In this document: piece after piece, positions 26,098-35,563 of the stretch
Layout: each line of letters opens with the position of its first letter
Position numbering within the stretch: position 1 is the stretch's first letter
Assembly: GCF_003625475.1 (NCBI RefSeq)
Contig: NZ_RAIQ01000001.1
Span: 310,001 to 374,000, forward strand
Direction of reading: 5' to 3'
Origin: Butyrivibrio sp. X503
GTDB taxonomy: Bacteria; Bacillota; Clostridia; Lachnospirales; Lachnospiraceae
DNA length: 64,000 nt
Made by a program: the position numbers and the translations under genes
The notes under the pieces: model-generated
The model's input: only the letters and a program-made list of their open reading frames with translations
The model's database searches: none
What the model was told of the DNA's origin: nothing

Positions 26098-26150
26098 CCG
26101 CAGAGGTTTTGAAATATAAGCAATTTCAATGCCTCCGCGGCTTTTATTTT
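26098..26150 (+). terminator. engB terminator
   Basis: CCGCAGAGGTTTTGAAAT pairs with ATTTCAATGCCTCCGCGG around a short loop, with two small internal mismatches, followed by CTTTTATTTT. Confidence 0.8.
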
Positions 26151-26166
26151 ATCTAAAGATCAAGTA

Positions 26167-26340
26167 TTAATTATCTTTTTTGACGAATACAGGATTATAA
26201 ACTCCTCCATCCATTCGATATGCTCTTATATAAACCACATCCTTAAGTTCCGGGGAAGTATCCTTGTCCTGTTCTGCAATAACTCCCTTAGGATAAATAT
26301 CATAATAACTCTGAGATGCATCATCTATATACTGTAACCG
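26167..26340 (-). pseudogene. 3'-terminal remnant of an unidentified gene
   Basis: An open frame without a start codon reads QYIDDASQSYYDIYPKGVIA, continues through KDVVYIRAYRMDGGVYNPVF and ends at TAA (26167-26169). Upstream the frame runs into the clpX terminator and a stop. The residue pattern looks like real protein. It is probably the surviving end of a deleted gene. Parent family not recognised. Confidence 0.5.
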
Positions 26341-26343
26341 AAA

Positions 26344-26382
26344 AAGAAGATGCCCCTTTCACTTGGAATAAGACATCTTCTT
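26344..26382 (-). terminator. clpX terminator
   Basis: AAGAAGATG (26344-26352) and CATCTTCTT (26374-26382); on the minus strand the second arm runs straight into TTTTTC. Confidence 0.75.
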
Positions 26383-26418
26383 ATTTTAACTAAATGAAGT
26401 TCCGCTCTCGCCGGGTAA

Positions 26419-27684
26419 TTATTTAGCCGGTTTAAGTCTCTTGGAATCATTGTGTACGATAAGCGGCTGACTGTCGCCATCCACACACGCCTCGGTAATA
26501 ACGCACTCGGTGATCGTATCATCTGAAGGAATCTGATACATAACATCCATCATAGATTTTTCCATAATAGATCTGAGTCCTCTTGCTCCGGTCTCTCTCT
26601 CGTAAGCCATCTTGGCAATCTTGTGAACAGCCTCATCCTCGAATGAAAGCTTAACGTTATCAAAATCAAAGAGCTTCTGATACTGCTTAACAAGAGCATT
26701 CTTGGGCTCTGTAAGAATCCTTACAAGAGCTTCCTCTGAAAGTCCCTCGAGAGTTACTGTAATAGGAACACGTCCTACGAACTCAGGGATAAGTCCGAAC
26801 TTAACAAGATCCTGAGGAGTAACCTCTTTGAGAACTTCTCCTATCTCTCTTTCAGACTTATCTGCTATCTCTGCGTTAAATCCGATGGAATTGCGGTCAA
26901 GTCTTGCCTCAACTATCTTCTCGAGGCCATCGAACGCACCGCCGCAGATAAACAGGATATTGCTTGTATCGATCTGAATAAGTTCCTGATGAGGATGCTT
27001 TCTTCCTCCCTGAGGAGGAACGCTGGCGATCGTACCTTCCACGATCTTAAGAAGTGCCTGCTGAACGCCTTCACCCGAAACATCTCTTGTTATTGATACA
27101 TTCTCACTCTTCTTGGTGATCTTATCGATCTCGTCAATATAAACGATACCGTACTGAGCTCTTTCAATATCATAATCAGCATTCTGAATGAGCTTAAGAA
27201 GAATGTTCTCAACGTCCTCACCTACGTAGCCGGCCTCTGTAAGAGTCGTGGCATCCGCGATTGCAAAAGGAACATTGATGATCTTGGCAAGTGTCTGCGC
27301 AAGATATGTCTTACCTGAACCTGTCGGTCCTACCATGATGATGTTACTCTTCTGGAGTTCCACCTCATTCTTGTCTTCGGTCTTGGGTGCCATAACACGT
27401 TTATAGTGATTATAAACGGATACAGCCAAGACCTTTTTGGCCTCGTCCTGACCGATTACGTATTCATCAAGGAAGTTCCTGATCTCTGCCGGCTTAAGCA
27501 GATTGATCTGCTGGTTACCGGTAGGGACGGGTTCATCCTCGAACTCTTCATCGATAATATCTGAGCAGATCTCTACGCATTCATCGCAGATATATACACC
27601 TGCGGGACCTGCTATCAATTTTCTTACCTGATCCTGTGTCTTGTTACAAAAAGAGCACCTGATCTCTGCCGGGTTTTTTGCCAT
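26419..27684 (-). CDS. clpX: ClpX, ATPase subunit of the Clp protease
   Basis: 421 residues. An N-terminal C4 zinc finger ([11 protein letters not shown] ... CDECVEIC, residues 10-40) recognises substrates. AAA+ core: Walker [16 protein letters not shown] (about 120), Walker [11 protein letters not shown], pore loop GYVGEDVE, sensor 2 [12 protein letters not shown]. It unfolds tagged proteins for ClpP. Its ATG overlaps the clpP stop by one base, so the two are coupled. Confidence 0.98.
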   Translation of the reverse strand: MAKNPAEIRCSFCNKTQDQVRKLIAGPAGVYICDECVEICSDIIDEEFEDEPVPTGNQQINLLKPAEIRNFLDEYVIGQDEAKKVLAVSVYNHYKRVMAPKTEDKNEVELQKSNIIMVGPTGSGKTYLAQTLAKIINVPFAIADATTLTEAGYVGEDVENILLKLIQNADYDIERAQYGIVYIDEIDKITKKSENVSITRDVSGEGVQQALLKIVEGTIASVPPQGGRKHPHQELIQIDTSNILFICGGAFDGLEKIVEARLDRNSIGFNAEIADKSEREIGEVLKEVTPQDLVKFGLIPEFVGRVPITVTLEGLSEEALVRILTEPKNALVKQYQKLFDFDNVKLSFEDEAVHKIAKMAYERETGARGLRSIMEKSMMDVMYQIPSDDTITECVITEACVDGDSQPLIVHNDSKRLKPAK

Positions 27685-28286
27685 TATTTTTTATCCTCTT
27701 TCTTGGGGCGATTCTCAACAATGGAATCAATAAGGCCATAATCAAGAGCTTCCTGAGCTGACATCCAGTTATCTCTCTCTGTATCAGCGCATACCTGCTC
27801 ATATGGCTTGCCTGTGTTCTCTGCGATCATTCTGTTCAACTTCTCTTTGGTCTTAAGGATATGCTTAGCAGCAATCTCAATCTCTGTTGCCTGTCCCTGT
27901 GTTCCGCCAAGGGGCTGATGAATCATGATCTCAGCATTGGGAAGAGCCATACGCTTGCCCTTCGCTCCGCCTGCAAGAAGGAATGCTCCCATACTTGCTG
28001 CCATGCCGATGCAAATTGTGCTGACATCGCATTTGATATAGTGCATTGTATCGTAGATTGCCATTCCGGATGTGATTTCTCCTCCGGGGCTGTTGATGTA
28101 CATATGTATATCCTTATTGGGATCCTCAGCCTCAAGGAACAAAAGCTGAGCCACAACTATACTGGCACTCTGTGCATTAACCTCCTCGCCTAAAAAAACG
28201 ATTCTTTCTTTTAAAAGTCTGGAGTAGATATCATAAGATCTCTCTCCGCGGCTTGTCTGTTCAATGACGTAAGGTATTAAACTCAT
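27684..28286 (-). CDS. clpP: ClpP, Clp protease proteolytic subunit
   Basis: 200 residues, the normal length. Catalytic Ser in [16 protein letters not shown], His in IMIHQPLGG, Asp in [18 protein letters not shown]. The N-terminus ([20 protein letters not shown]) is the standard axial-pore segment. It forms the barrel used by ClpX next door. A terminator hairpin lies between it and tig. Confidence 0.98.
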   Translation of the reverse strand: MSLIPYVIEQTSRGERSYDIYSRLLKERIVFLGEEVNAQSASIVVAQLLFLEAEDPNKDIHMYINSPGGEITSGMAIYDTMHYIKCDVSTICIGMAASMGAFLLAGGAKGKRMALPNAEIMIHQPLGGTQGQATEIEIAAKHILKTKEKLNRMIAENTGKPYEQVCADTERDNWMSAQEALDYGLIDSIVENRPKKEDKK

Positions 28287-28351
28287 AATTTCTCCTTCTC
28301 TAGCCTTGATAATAATAATCCAATATCCATTATATCAGCTATTTTAAAAAA

Positions 28352-28388
28352 AGAACATCCCGCAAACGTCCAGTCTGCGAGATGTTCT
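28352..28388 (-). terminator. terminator after tig
   Basis: AGAACATCCCGCA (28352-28364) and TGCGAGATGTTCT (28376-28388), a 13-bp stem with one mismatch, followed on the minus strand by a T7 run. It should limit read-through from tig into clpP. Confidence 0.85.
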
Positions 28389-28407
28389 CTAAATTTTTTA
28401 TAAAGAA

Positions 28408-29898
28408 TCAAGCCTCTTCTGTCTTTTTCTTTCTTGTTGTTGTCTTCTTAGGCTTCTCTTCCTTGGCTTCCTTAGCCTCGGTTGTCTTAGCTGTCTTAGT
28501 AGTCTTTGTTGTCTTAGTTGCAGTAGTCTTCTTGGCAGCTGTCTTCTTAGCAGGCTTCTCTTCCTTAGCTGCGTCGTCCTTCTTTGCAGCAGCCTTCTTG
28601 GTAGCCTTCTTAGCGCTCTCCTTAACATTCTCTACAAGGAAATCAGCAGCCTTCTGAACAGCAAGGTCGCTCTTCATCATCTTCTTCTCAGCATCTGACA
28701 TGAGCTCCTTAAGCTTATCAAGCTCCATTCTGTACTGTGAAGCCATCTTCTCAAGCTCTTTCTCGAAGTCTTCCTCAGTAACCTCGATCTTCTCCTTAGC
28801 TGCAACAGCCTCGAGAACAAGTCTTGACTTGATTCTCTCGATAGCCTGAGGCTTAACCTGCTCAAGCATCTTGTCTACAGTGTTACCTGTATACTGAAGA
28901 TACTGATCCATGTTCATGCCCTGCATCTGAAGTCTCTGAGCAAAATCATTAACGATCTGTCTAGCCTGAGTCTCAACCATTGCCTCAGGAAGCTCCATCT
29001 CGGAATCCTCAACAACGGCTCTTACAACAGTATCTTCTCTCTTAGCCTTCTCCTCGCCTGTCTTCTTCTCAACGAGCTTGTTCTTAACGTCCTCTTTGTA
29101 CTCAGCAAGAGTATCGAAATCAGAAACATCGCTTGCGAACTCATCGTTAAGCTCAGGAAGCTCCTTAGCCTTGATAGCCTTGATAGTGCACTTGAAAGTA
29201 GCATCCTTACCTGCAAGCTCTTCTGCCTGATAATCCTTAGGGAATGTAACGTTTACATCGCCCTCTTTACCAATCTCAAATCCGATGAGCTGATCCTCGA
29301 ATCCGGGAATGAATGAACCTGAACCGATTGTAAGAGGATAATCTGTTCCCTTTCCGCCCTGGAAAGCAACACCGTCAACGAATCCCTCGAAATCAAGAGT
29401 TACGATATCATCTTTCTGTACTGCTCTGTCTGTAACTTCAACAGTTCTTGCGTTGGTGTTTCTCTGCTTGTCGATCTCGGCATCAACGTCAGCATCTGTA
29501 ACGTCGATATCCATCTTCTCAACTTCAACACCCTTATATTTTCCAAGCTTAACCGGAGGCTTAAGAGCAACTTCTGCTGTAAAGATGAAGTCCTTACCAG
29601 CCTCGAGCTGTTCAACATCGATCTTGGGTGAAGATACAACATCCTCTCCGCACTCCTCTACAGCCTTGGGATATTCTGTCTCGATAAGCTCATTGGCTGC
29701 ATCCTCATAGAATACTCCCTTACCGTACATCTGCTCGATCATCTTACGGGGTGCCTTACCCTTACGGAATCCGGGAAGCTGGATCTTGTTCTTATTCTTC
29801 TCATAGGCTTTCTGAATGGCTTTCTCAAGCTGCTCTGCTGATACTTCAATCTTGAGCTTAGCCATGCTCTTCTCAAGCTTCTCAACTGTTACGCTCAT
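28408..29898 (-). CDS. tig: trigger factor with histone-H1-like C-terminal tail
   Basis: 496 residues. The ribosome-binding domain (1-145) carries LPGFRKGKAPRKMIEQMYG, close to the family GFRxGKxP signature. The FKBP-type prolyl isomerase domain (about 150-240) has KDDIVTLDFEGFVDGVAFQG, and the helical chaperone domain follows to about residue 428. The last 70 residues are an added Lys/Ala/Thr-rich tail (KKATKKAAAKKDDAAKEEK, then TTKTTKTTKTAKTTEAKE) like histone H1. Trigger factors normally end near 430, so this is a lineage-specific extension. It heads the tig-clpP-clpX block. Confidence 0.95.
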   Translation of the reverse strand: MSVTVEKLEKSMAKLKIEVSAEQLEKAIQKAYEKNKNKIQLPGFRKGKAPRKMIEQMYGKGVFYEDAANELIETEYPKAVEECGEDVVSSPKIDVEQLEAGKDFIFTAEVALKPPVKLGKYKGVEVEKMDIDVTDADVDAEIDKQRNTNARTVEVTDRAVQKDDIVTLDFEGFVDGVAFQGGKGTDYPLTIGSGSFIPGFEDQLIGFEIGKEGDVNVTFPKDYQAEELAGKDATFKCTIKAIKAKELPELNDEFASDVSDFDTLAEYKEDVKNKLVEKKTGEEKAKREDTVVRAVVEDSEMELPEAMVETQARQIVNDFAQRLQMQGMNMDQYLQYTGNTVDKMLEQVKPQAIERIKSRLVLEAVAAKEKIEVTEEDFEKELEKMASQYRMELDKLKELMSDAEKKMMKSDLAVQKAADFLVENVKESAKKATKKAAAKKDDAAKEEKPAKKTAAKKTTATKTTKTTKTAKTTEAKEAKEEKPKKTTTRKKKTEEA

Positions 29899-29994
29899 TT
29901 TTGTCTGTTTCCTCCTAAAAAATATTTATGTAAAGAGGCGGCTTCATAGGTATCCGCGCTCTTTTTGCCTGTTTATAGGCACAATCGCTTTCAG

Positions 29995-30023
29995 ATTATA
30001 ACACACCTAAATACTAATTTCCA
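29995..30023 (-). promoter_or_regulatory. tig promoter
   Basis: Minus strand: TGGAAA (30018-30023), 17-bp spacer, perfect TATAAT (29995-30000). The 5' leader carries a small hairpin, TGCCTgtttATAGGCA. Confidence 0.55.
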
Positions 30024-30056
30024 TATTTTTTTCAATCTTCGATCTATATAAAAAAC

Positions 30057-30099
30057 AAACAGCCGATCGTTGTGATTTTACACAGTTTCGGAGCTGTTT
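30057..30099 (-). terminator. terminator-like inverted repeat in the tig-chemoreceptor gap
   Basis: AAACAGC (30057-30063) pairs with GCTGTTT (30093-30099), extended by CGA/TCG. On the minus strand it is followed by TTTGTTTTTTATA, as in a terminator, yet no minus-strand gene lies ahead of it. The rest of 30024-30324 is AT-rich with nothing I can name except a TATAAT at 30248-30253. Confidence 0.4.
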
Positions 30100-30324
30100 A
30101 TATGTCTAAAATGACGATTTTTCATTTTTTCCAAAAAATTATTTCACTTTCCAAAAAAATGGACGAAATAAAAATATATTCAATTCGTCAAAACATTAAA
30201 AATTTATTAAAAATCCCTATTTTACGCCTAAAAGCACATGAAAAGAGTATAATTTTCTTATCAGGTTAAACGTTAAACACGTTAGGTAACACTTTCTTAT
30301 TTTACTTATGATGGAGGCATTAAA

Positions 30325-32337
30325 ATGGCAAAGGATTCCAAACCCAAAAAGAAAAGCAACGTTAAATTCACGAACAGCATCAAGACCAGACTGATAGCCG
30401 TCATGCTATTGGTTGCAGCCGTTCCGCTCATCACGTCTGTGTTGGTAAGCTACTTATCATCCGCAAAAAAAGCTGTATCCGATGCGGAACAAGGATTGGT
30501 ATGGCAATCATCATACCTTCAGTCTGAATTCGAAGGTATCATAAACCAAAACTTTATGAGTATCCAAGCTGTTGCCAAATCCCCGGCCACAACAAAATTT
30601 ATGGAAAACCAGGAAAGCATTGCTTACATGGAAGAAGCAGCCAAATACCTGGCAGAGATCGATACAATGCTTGACGACGGCAACATCACTGTTCTGACAG
30701 GCGCAGACGGAATGCAGGTACTTCGTAACTCCGGCAAGCTGGTTGATGTAGGTAAAAGAGAATACTTCCAGGAGGCCATGAAGGGACAGACCTATGCTTC
30801 CGACGTAATCGTATCAGCATCTACAGGTGTACGTCAGATGACAATGTCAACTCCTATATACGGATCGACAGGAAACATCATCGGTATCGTACAGCGTAAC
30901 TATGATATGAATGATTTCCACAAGCTTCTTGAAGCTGAAGCAGAAGATGCTTTTATATGTGACAAGACAGGTCTAGTTGCTGCACATTCTCAATATGAAA
31001 TAACAGCAGATAATGAAGACGACAGAAGCAAATCAACTTTTATGACTTCAGGTCTCGAAAACGGAGTATATCAGGTAGATACGAAAAAAGGATATAATGC
31101 GATCGTAGCATATGTAAAATCCCCTCTTACAGGATATACAGTCTGCGCCGCATCCGACACAAAGAATGTAACATCAAATGCCAGATCCGCAGCAGCTGCG
31201 GTAGTTATTGTAGGGTTTATCCTTCTTATCATCGCTGCGATCATTTCCGTAAGGATGGCTATTTCATTCACCGCTCCCGTCAATGAAGTTAACGACTCAC
31301 TCGCAAAGCTTGCGGACGGAAAATTTGCCAAGGTTGATAAATTCACAAAGAGAAAAGACGAGTTCGGAACTATTATAAACAATACAAACAGTGTTATAGA
31401 GACTCTCAGCGACATTGTTGAAAATATAAAAAGTTCGGCAGCAAAACTCGGAGACTCATCCGAAGAGCTCTCTGATATGGCCAATCAGATCTCTAACACA
31501 GCTGATGATGTATCAAATGCAGTTCAGGAAATTGCATCCGGTGCCACACAGCAGGCTGACGAGATTCAAAAGGCATCAGCGAACGTTATCCAGATCGGAG
31601 AAGCTGTTTCCGACGTTCAGGATTCAACCGGAACTCTTGAATCTCTCGCTTCAAGAATGAAAGATGCTTCCGAGGCTTCTTCACAATCACTTGCAGCTCT
31701 TCAGGATTCAAGCAACAGCATGACCGAAAAGATTGACGACATTTCAAGAACCATCTCCGCTACTCAGGAAGCGGTATCAAATATCAATGAAAAGGTTGAA
31801 GGCATTTCTTCCATCGCAACACAGACCAACCTCCTTTCGCTCAACGCTTCAATTGAGGCTGCAAGAGCAGGCGAAGCAGGTAAAGGATTTGCGGTTGTTG
31901 CCGAAGAGATCGGAAAGCTTGCGGATGACTCCAAGCAGATGGCTGATGAGATTCGTCAGCAGATGGATGTCCTCCTTGATCAGAGTAAGGCAGCCGTTGA
32001 AGCTTCCGAGGAAGTAAGAAAAGGAAATCTCGACCAGCAGAGCGCTCTTGGCGAAACTCTTGTATCGGTTAAGGGAATGCTCGCAGATATCAGCGAGACG
32101 GTCACCGGAGTTCAGACAATCTCCACAGGAGCCGAAAGCTGCGTATCCTCCAAGAATGTTGTATCGGATTCGATGTCTTCACTTTCAGCGATCTCTCAGC
32201 AGAACGCTGCATCCTCAGAGCAAACCGGTGCTTCCATGGAAGAGCTGTCAGCTACGGTTACAACTCTTGCAAGCTCCGCAGGAAGATTAAAAGATATTGC
32301 AGAAAAGCTCAACAACGACATGAAATTCTTTAAGTAA
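30325..32337 (+). CDS. methyl-accepting chemotaxis protein with Cache sensor
   Basis: 670 residues. Membrane helix 1 ([20 protein letters not shown], about 25-45), an extracytoplasmic dCache-type sensor (about 50-275, with [13 protein letters not shown] and [13 protein letters not shown]), membrane helix 2 ([17 protein letters not shown]), a HAMP domain, then a long helical signalling domain whose hairpin tip is [20 protein letters not shown] followed by [18 protein letters not shown]. It senses a small extracellular ligand and signals to CheA/CheW. GGAGG precedes the ATG. Monocistronic, with its own terminator; it fits a motile cell with the flagellin above. Confidence 0.96.
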   Translation: MAKDSKPKKKSNVKFTNSIKTRLIAVMLLVAAVPLITSVLVSYLSSAKKAVSDAEQGLVWQSSYLQSEFEGIINQNFMSIQAVAKSPATTKFMENQESIAYMEEAAKYLAEIDTMLDDGNITVLTGADGMQVLRNSGKLVDVGKREYFQEAMKGQTYASDVIVSASTGVRQMTMSTPIYGSTGNIIGIVQRNYDMNDFHKLLEAEAEDAFICDKTGLVAAHSQYEITADNEDDRSKSTFMTSGLENGVYQVDTKKGYNAIVAYVKSPLTGYTVCAASDTKNVTSNARSAAAAVVIVGFILLIIAAIISVRMAISFTAPVNEVNDSLAKLADGKFAKVDKFTKRKDEFGTIINNTNSVIETLSDIVENIKSSAAKLGDSSEELSDMANQISNTADDVSNAVQEIASGATQQADEIQKASANVIQIGEAVSDVQDSTGTLESLASRMKDASEASSQSLAALQDSSNSMTEKIDDISRTISATQEAVSNINEKVEGISSIATQTNLLSLNASIEAARAGEAGKGFAVVAEEIGKLADDSKQMADEIRQQMDVLLDQSKAAVEASEEVRKGNLDQQSALGETLVSVKGMLADISETVTGVQTISTGAESCVSSKNVVSDSMSSLSAISQQNAASSEQTGASMEELSATVTTLASSAGRLKDIAEKLNNDMKFFK

Positions 32338-32362
32338 AAGCTGCGCCACCGAGCGCATAAAA

Positions 32363-32400
32363 AAACACCGAGGCGGTTTTCCCGCTTCGGTGTTTCTGTT
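32363..32400 (+). terminator. chemoreceptor gene terminator
   Basis: AAACACCGAGGCGG (32363-32376) and CCGCTTCGGTGTTT (32382-32395) form a 14-bp stem with one G-T pair and a 5-nt loop. It may act in both directions. Confidence 0.85.
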
Positions 32401-32414
32401 TACTCCTATTTATA

Positions 32415-32966
32415 TCAGCTGTTAAATACGATTCCCTTAGCCATCTGATCTGCTGCCTCTTTTCCCTTGAAATGCTCAAGAATGGCAAGCGCAAAAGGTA
32501 TCGCTGTTCCCATTCCTCTTGATGTTATGAAGTTTCCGTCTTTGATAACGGCATCGGTTGTCGTTGTTGCGCCCAAAAGATCGCCTTCACATCCGGGATA
32601 GCAGCAAGCTTTTTTGCCGTTTAAAAGTCCCATCTTACCGTAAACAGTAGGCGCTGCGCAGATTGCCGCAAGCATCTTACCCGAATCGTTAAACTCTTTT
32701 ATCTTAGCCTTAAGAGGTTCGCACGCATCAAGATTCTTGGTTCCGGGCATTCCGCCGGGAAGAATGATCATATCAACGTCGCTAAGATCAAAGCTTTCGA
32801 TTGTAGCATCCGCTTCAAGCTTAATCCCATGTGAGCCCTCAACTGCCTTGGCTCCTGTGATTGAAACCATTGTAATATCTATCTGCGCTCTTCTTAAAAT
32901 ATCAACTACAGTAAGTCCCTCTATCTCTTCAAAACCGTTTGCAAGAAAAATCGCTGTCTTTGCCAT
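32415..32966 (-). CDS. DJ-1/PfpI family protein (YajL/ThiJ-like)
   Basis: 183 residues. The conserved Glu is in LANGFEEIEGLTVVDILRRA, the nucleophile-elbow Cys in AAICAAPTVYG (about residue 104), and MIILPGGMPGTKNL is typical. Members are glyoxalase/deglycase-like or redox chaperones; the true substrate is uncertain. GGAGGG stands 7 nt before the ATG at 32966, so that start is used. The ATG follows the hydrolase stop by about 30 bp. Confidence 0.88.
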   Translation of the reverse strand: MAKTAIFLANGFEEIEGLTVVDILRRAQIDITMVSITGAKAVEGSHGIKLEADATIESFDLSDVDMIILPGGMPGTKNLDACEPLKAKIKEFNDSGKMLAAICAAPTVYGKMGLLNGKKACCYPGCEGDLLGATTTTDAVIKDGNFITSRGMGTAIPFALAILEHFKGKEAADQMAKGIVFNS

Positions 32967-32996
32967 GTTCACCCTCCAATTAATTTTTTTATTATA

Positions 32997-33749
32997 TTAC
33001 GATTTTAAGGTAAATTCCTCAAGCTCATCAACATATTCCTTTAGATGAAAGGCTATGTATCCGCAGTGCGGAAGACCTTTTCTGACCACGGGCCTTACCT
33101 TGGGCATATACTTTTCGATCGTCTTAGCTTTATTTATTATTCTAAGATTAAGCTCGTTCTCTCCATAATCAAGATGCAAGCTCTCCTGTTGTTTATCCGA
33201 AAGCGGCTTTAATTCAAATCTGCAACAAGCTTCGCATAATGCATCAATTCTTTTTTTATCAAACTTCGCAAGACAATCGGTCATATATTTACCGATTGTT
33301 TCTCTGTATTCCTTTATAAGCCCCGCTTCGACAGTTTCATATTTTCTTTCCACATCCTTTTTCTTTTTATGGAAGACTCTTTTCATGATCCATTCTATAA
33401 ACGGATTGCTCTCTGCAAGCCCTACTCCGTCAAACCATGTCTTTTCAATGTTAAAAGAGCTGTCGTTAAAAATATGCCATCCTGTCGCAGCCCCCAATGA
33501 TGCTCCGTACAGCAGTTTAATATCGGTATAGCCTTTCTCCGTAAGATACTTCTTTAGCTGTTCATATTCATCCTTCGAACTTATATATTCGCCGGATTTG
33601 CCGTGCCCGCCATGGTCAGGCGCAATGATAAAATAGTCGCCCCTTAAGTATTGATGTATCATTTCATAAAACTGCTTCCCTGTCAGAAACAAAGGCGCAA
33701 GAAGAATAACAACGGGATTCCTAGGATCACCGTACTCTCTTATATACAT
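32997..33749 (-). CDS. alpha/beta hydrolase
   Basis: 250 residues. Oxyanion region VVILLAPLFL, then APDHGGHGKSGEY, nucleophile elbow LLYGASLGAATG (Ser in GASLG), and a late His in KGLPHCGYIAFH. A basic helical cap (KRVFHKKKKDVERKYE) lies mid-protein. The substrate is unknown. GGAGGGAGAG lies before the ATG at 33749. Co-directional with the DJ-1 gene, likely one transcript. Confidence 0.82.
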   Translation of the reverse strand: MYIREYGDPRNPVVILLAPLFLTGKQFYEMIHQYLRGDYFIIAPDHGGHGKSGEYISSKDEYEQLKKYLTEKGYTDIKLLYGASLGAATGWHIFNDSSFNIEKTWFDGVGLAESNPFIEWIMKRVFHKKKKDVERKYETVEAGLIKEYRETIGKYMTDCLAKFDKKRIDALCEACCRFELKPLSDKQQESLHLDYGENELNLRIINKAKTIEKYMPKVRPVVRKGLPHCGYIAFHLKEYVDELEEFTLKS

Positions 33750-33862
33750 AATCTCTCCCTCCAAAGCATTAAATATTGCCGAAAGCCTCCAACTCTATCA
33801 TTATAATTTTCATAATCCCATTTAACAAGTCGGCTGAGATCCTCCCCCGGTCATTCCGACAC

Positions 33863-33891
33863 TTGCTAACAGCACCGGCACACATTATCAT
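33863..33891 (+). promoter_or_regulatory. promoter of the CYTH gene
   Basis: TTGCTA (33863-33868), 17-bp spacer, TATCAT (33886-33891). Confidence 0.5.
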
Positions 33892-33934
33892 AAATATAGC
33901 TATTGAATAAACTTTTCCGAGAGGTATGTATCAA

Positions 33935-34468
33935 ATGGGAATTGAAATAGAAAAGAAATTCACGGTAAAAGAGCTTCCGAAAGAGCTGAATAAATATCCT
34001 TATCACATAATCGAACAGGGCTATCTGTGCGTTAACCCCGCTGTCCGCGTAAGACGCGAAGACGATAAATACTATATGACCTACAAGTGCTCTTTGCCCG
34101 AAGATGAAGGCGGCATCGGAAAAACAGAATATAATATGCCTCTTACTGAAGAGAGCTACGCTCATCTGGTTGAAAAATGCGATGGCAATATAATAAGAAA
34201 AATCCGCCATCTGATACCTCTTAACGAAGATGCTTTTGATAAAGAATATTTATCAGCCAATCCGCAGATTCGTTCAGCTGCACAATCCGGCGACATCAAG
34301 ATTGAGCTCGATGTATTCAAAGCTCCGTTCGACGGTCGTCTCCTTGCGGAGGTCGAATTCCCAACCGAAGAAGCCGCAAGCGCCTACCATCCGGCGTCAT
34401 GGTTTCTTGATGATGTCACAGGCGATTACAGATACAGCAACTCATCTATGAGCGAAGAAAAAATTTGA
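33935..34468 (+). CDS. CYTH-domain protein (triphosphate tunnel metalloenzyme)
   Basis: 177 residues starting MGIEIEKKFTVKELP, the ExExK signature of CYTH enzymes. Further tunnel residues are in RVRREDDKYYMTYKC (Arg/Lys pairs), IRKIRHLIP, IKIELDVFK and LLAEVEFPTEEAA. Members hydrolyse tripolyphosphate or thiamine triphosphate or make cyclic nucleotides; which one is unclear. The ATG at 33935 is used because GAGAGG is well spaced from it, unlike the ATG three codons earlier. Confidence 0.9.
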   Translation: MGIEIEKKFTVKELPKELNKYPYHIIEQGYLCVNPAVRVRREDDKYYMTYKCSLPEDEGGIGKTEYNMPLTEESYAHLVEKCDGNIIRKIRHLIPLNEDAFDKEYLSANPQIRSAAQSGDIKIELDVFKAPFDGRLLAEVEFPTEEAASAYHPASWFLDDVTGDYRYSNSSMSEEKI

Positions 34469-34475
34469 ACAACAA

Positions 34476-34505
34476 ACGGCGATGAATCCACAGATTCACC
34501 GCCGT
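34476..34505. terminator. terminator between converging CYTH and lacI genes
   Basis: ACGGCG-ATGAATC and GATTCA-CCGCCGT (34476-34505) form a stem of about 12 bp with a CACA loop. Confidence 0.75.
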
Positions 34506-34509
34506 ATTA

Positions 34510-35550
34510 TTATCTCTTTTTTCCGAGTTTACTCGTCGACTCCCCTTCAACAAGCTTTCCGGGAAGTACTATATGTTTATGGGCACTCTCTTTATCGATG
34601 ATGTTAAACAGCAGCTTCATCGTCTCTTTTGAGATCTTATCAAGCGGCTGTTTGATCGTCGTAAGCCTCGGAACACAGTACTGTGACAGCTCCTGGCCGT
34701 CAAAGCCCGCAACACTGACATCCTCGGGAACTCGAAGTCCCGCATCTTTAAGCGCCCTTAGCGCGCCGAATGCAAGCACATCAGAAATACAATAAATAGC
34801 GGTAAACCTTGCTCCGGATTCTATCAAAGCCTTTGTTGTATCGTATCCGTTGTGTATCGCATATATCTGCCTGTCTACAAATCTGATAAGATTCTTATCC
34901 TCTTTTATCCCATGCTCCTTAAGCGCAGCTTTGTAACCTTCAAGTCTTAGACTTACAACGGAAGGCACATCATTTCCTTCGGTAAGGATAGCGATTTTCT
35001 TATGTCCGAGCCCGATCAGGTACTCCGTCATCTTCTTACTCTCAAGAGCATCGTCAACGGAAACCGTCGAATAAGCACTTTTACTAAGTTCATCCGAAAT
35101 ATCGGAGCCGACGGTAGAAAAAATCACCGGCACATTCAGCTGCTTCATCTTTTCGGCAGAGTGTTTGTTACTTCCACCCATGAAGATGATACCGCGAAGT
35201 CTCTTTTCTTTTTCCAGCTCAAGTGCGACGTCAACCTCGTTCTCATAAGCTTCAACGTGGCGAAGCACAAGCGCATATCCGCGCTTTTTCACCTCGTTCT
35301 CAACCACCTCTATAACAGGTGTAAAAAAAGGATTGGTGATACCCTTAACAAGAACGGCAATGCACTTGGCATCCGTCCTTTTAAGGTTACGCGCGCTGTT
35401 GTTGGGAATATATCCCGTCTCTTTTATAACATCCAGAATCTTCTGCTTGGTCGCAGGATTAATATCGGAGTGATCGTTAAGCGCTCTGGAAACCGTGCTG
35501 ACACCCACTCCGCATCTTTTTGCAATTTCTTTTATAGTGATATCCGACAT
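34510..35550 (-). CDS. LacI-family repressor, probable regulator of malQ
   Basis: 346 residues. The N-terminal helix-turn-helix (TIKEIAKRCGVGVSTVSRAL, then ARNLKRT hinge) is followed by a periplasmic-binding-like effector domain (VLVKGITNPFFTPVIEVVE, VSVAGFDGQELSQYCVPRLT, TIKQPLDKI). It lies 13 bp downstream of malQ on the same strand, and a LacI-type operator sits at the malQ promoter. Likely a maltose/glucan-responsive, self-controlled repressor; that is inference. Confidence 0.9.
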   Translation of the reverse strand: MSDITIKEIAKRCGVGVSTVSRALNDHSDINPATKQKILDVIKETGYIPNNSARNLKRTDAKCIAVLVKGITNPFFTPVIEVVENEVKKRGYALVLRHVEAYENEVDVALELEKEKRLRGIIFMGGSNKHSAEKMKQLNVPVIFSTVGSDISDELSKSAYSTVSVDDALESKKMTEYLIGLGHKKIAILTEGNDVPSVVSLRLEGYKAALKEHGIKEDKNLIRFVDRQIYAIHNGYDTTKALIESGARFTAIYCISDVLAFGALRALKDAGLRVPEDVSVAGFDGQELSQYCVPRLTTIKQPLDKISKETMKLLFNIIDKESAHKHIVLPGKLVEGESTSKLGKKR

Positions 35551-35563
35551 ATCTCCCCGCCCA

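Noticed and set aside
28382..28657. Hydrophobic plus-strand frame opposite the tig tail
   Set aside because: It is the antisense of the Lys/Ala repeat tail, which reads as Phe/Leu/Val runs; no ribosome site.
30047..30069. GCCGATCG as a flagellar sigma promoter for the chemoreceptor gene
   Set aside because: The TAAA element is only 9 bp away instead of about 15, and the distance to the gene is large.
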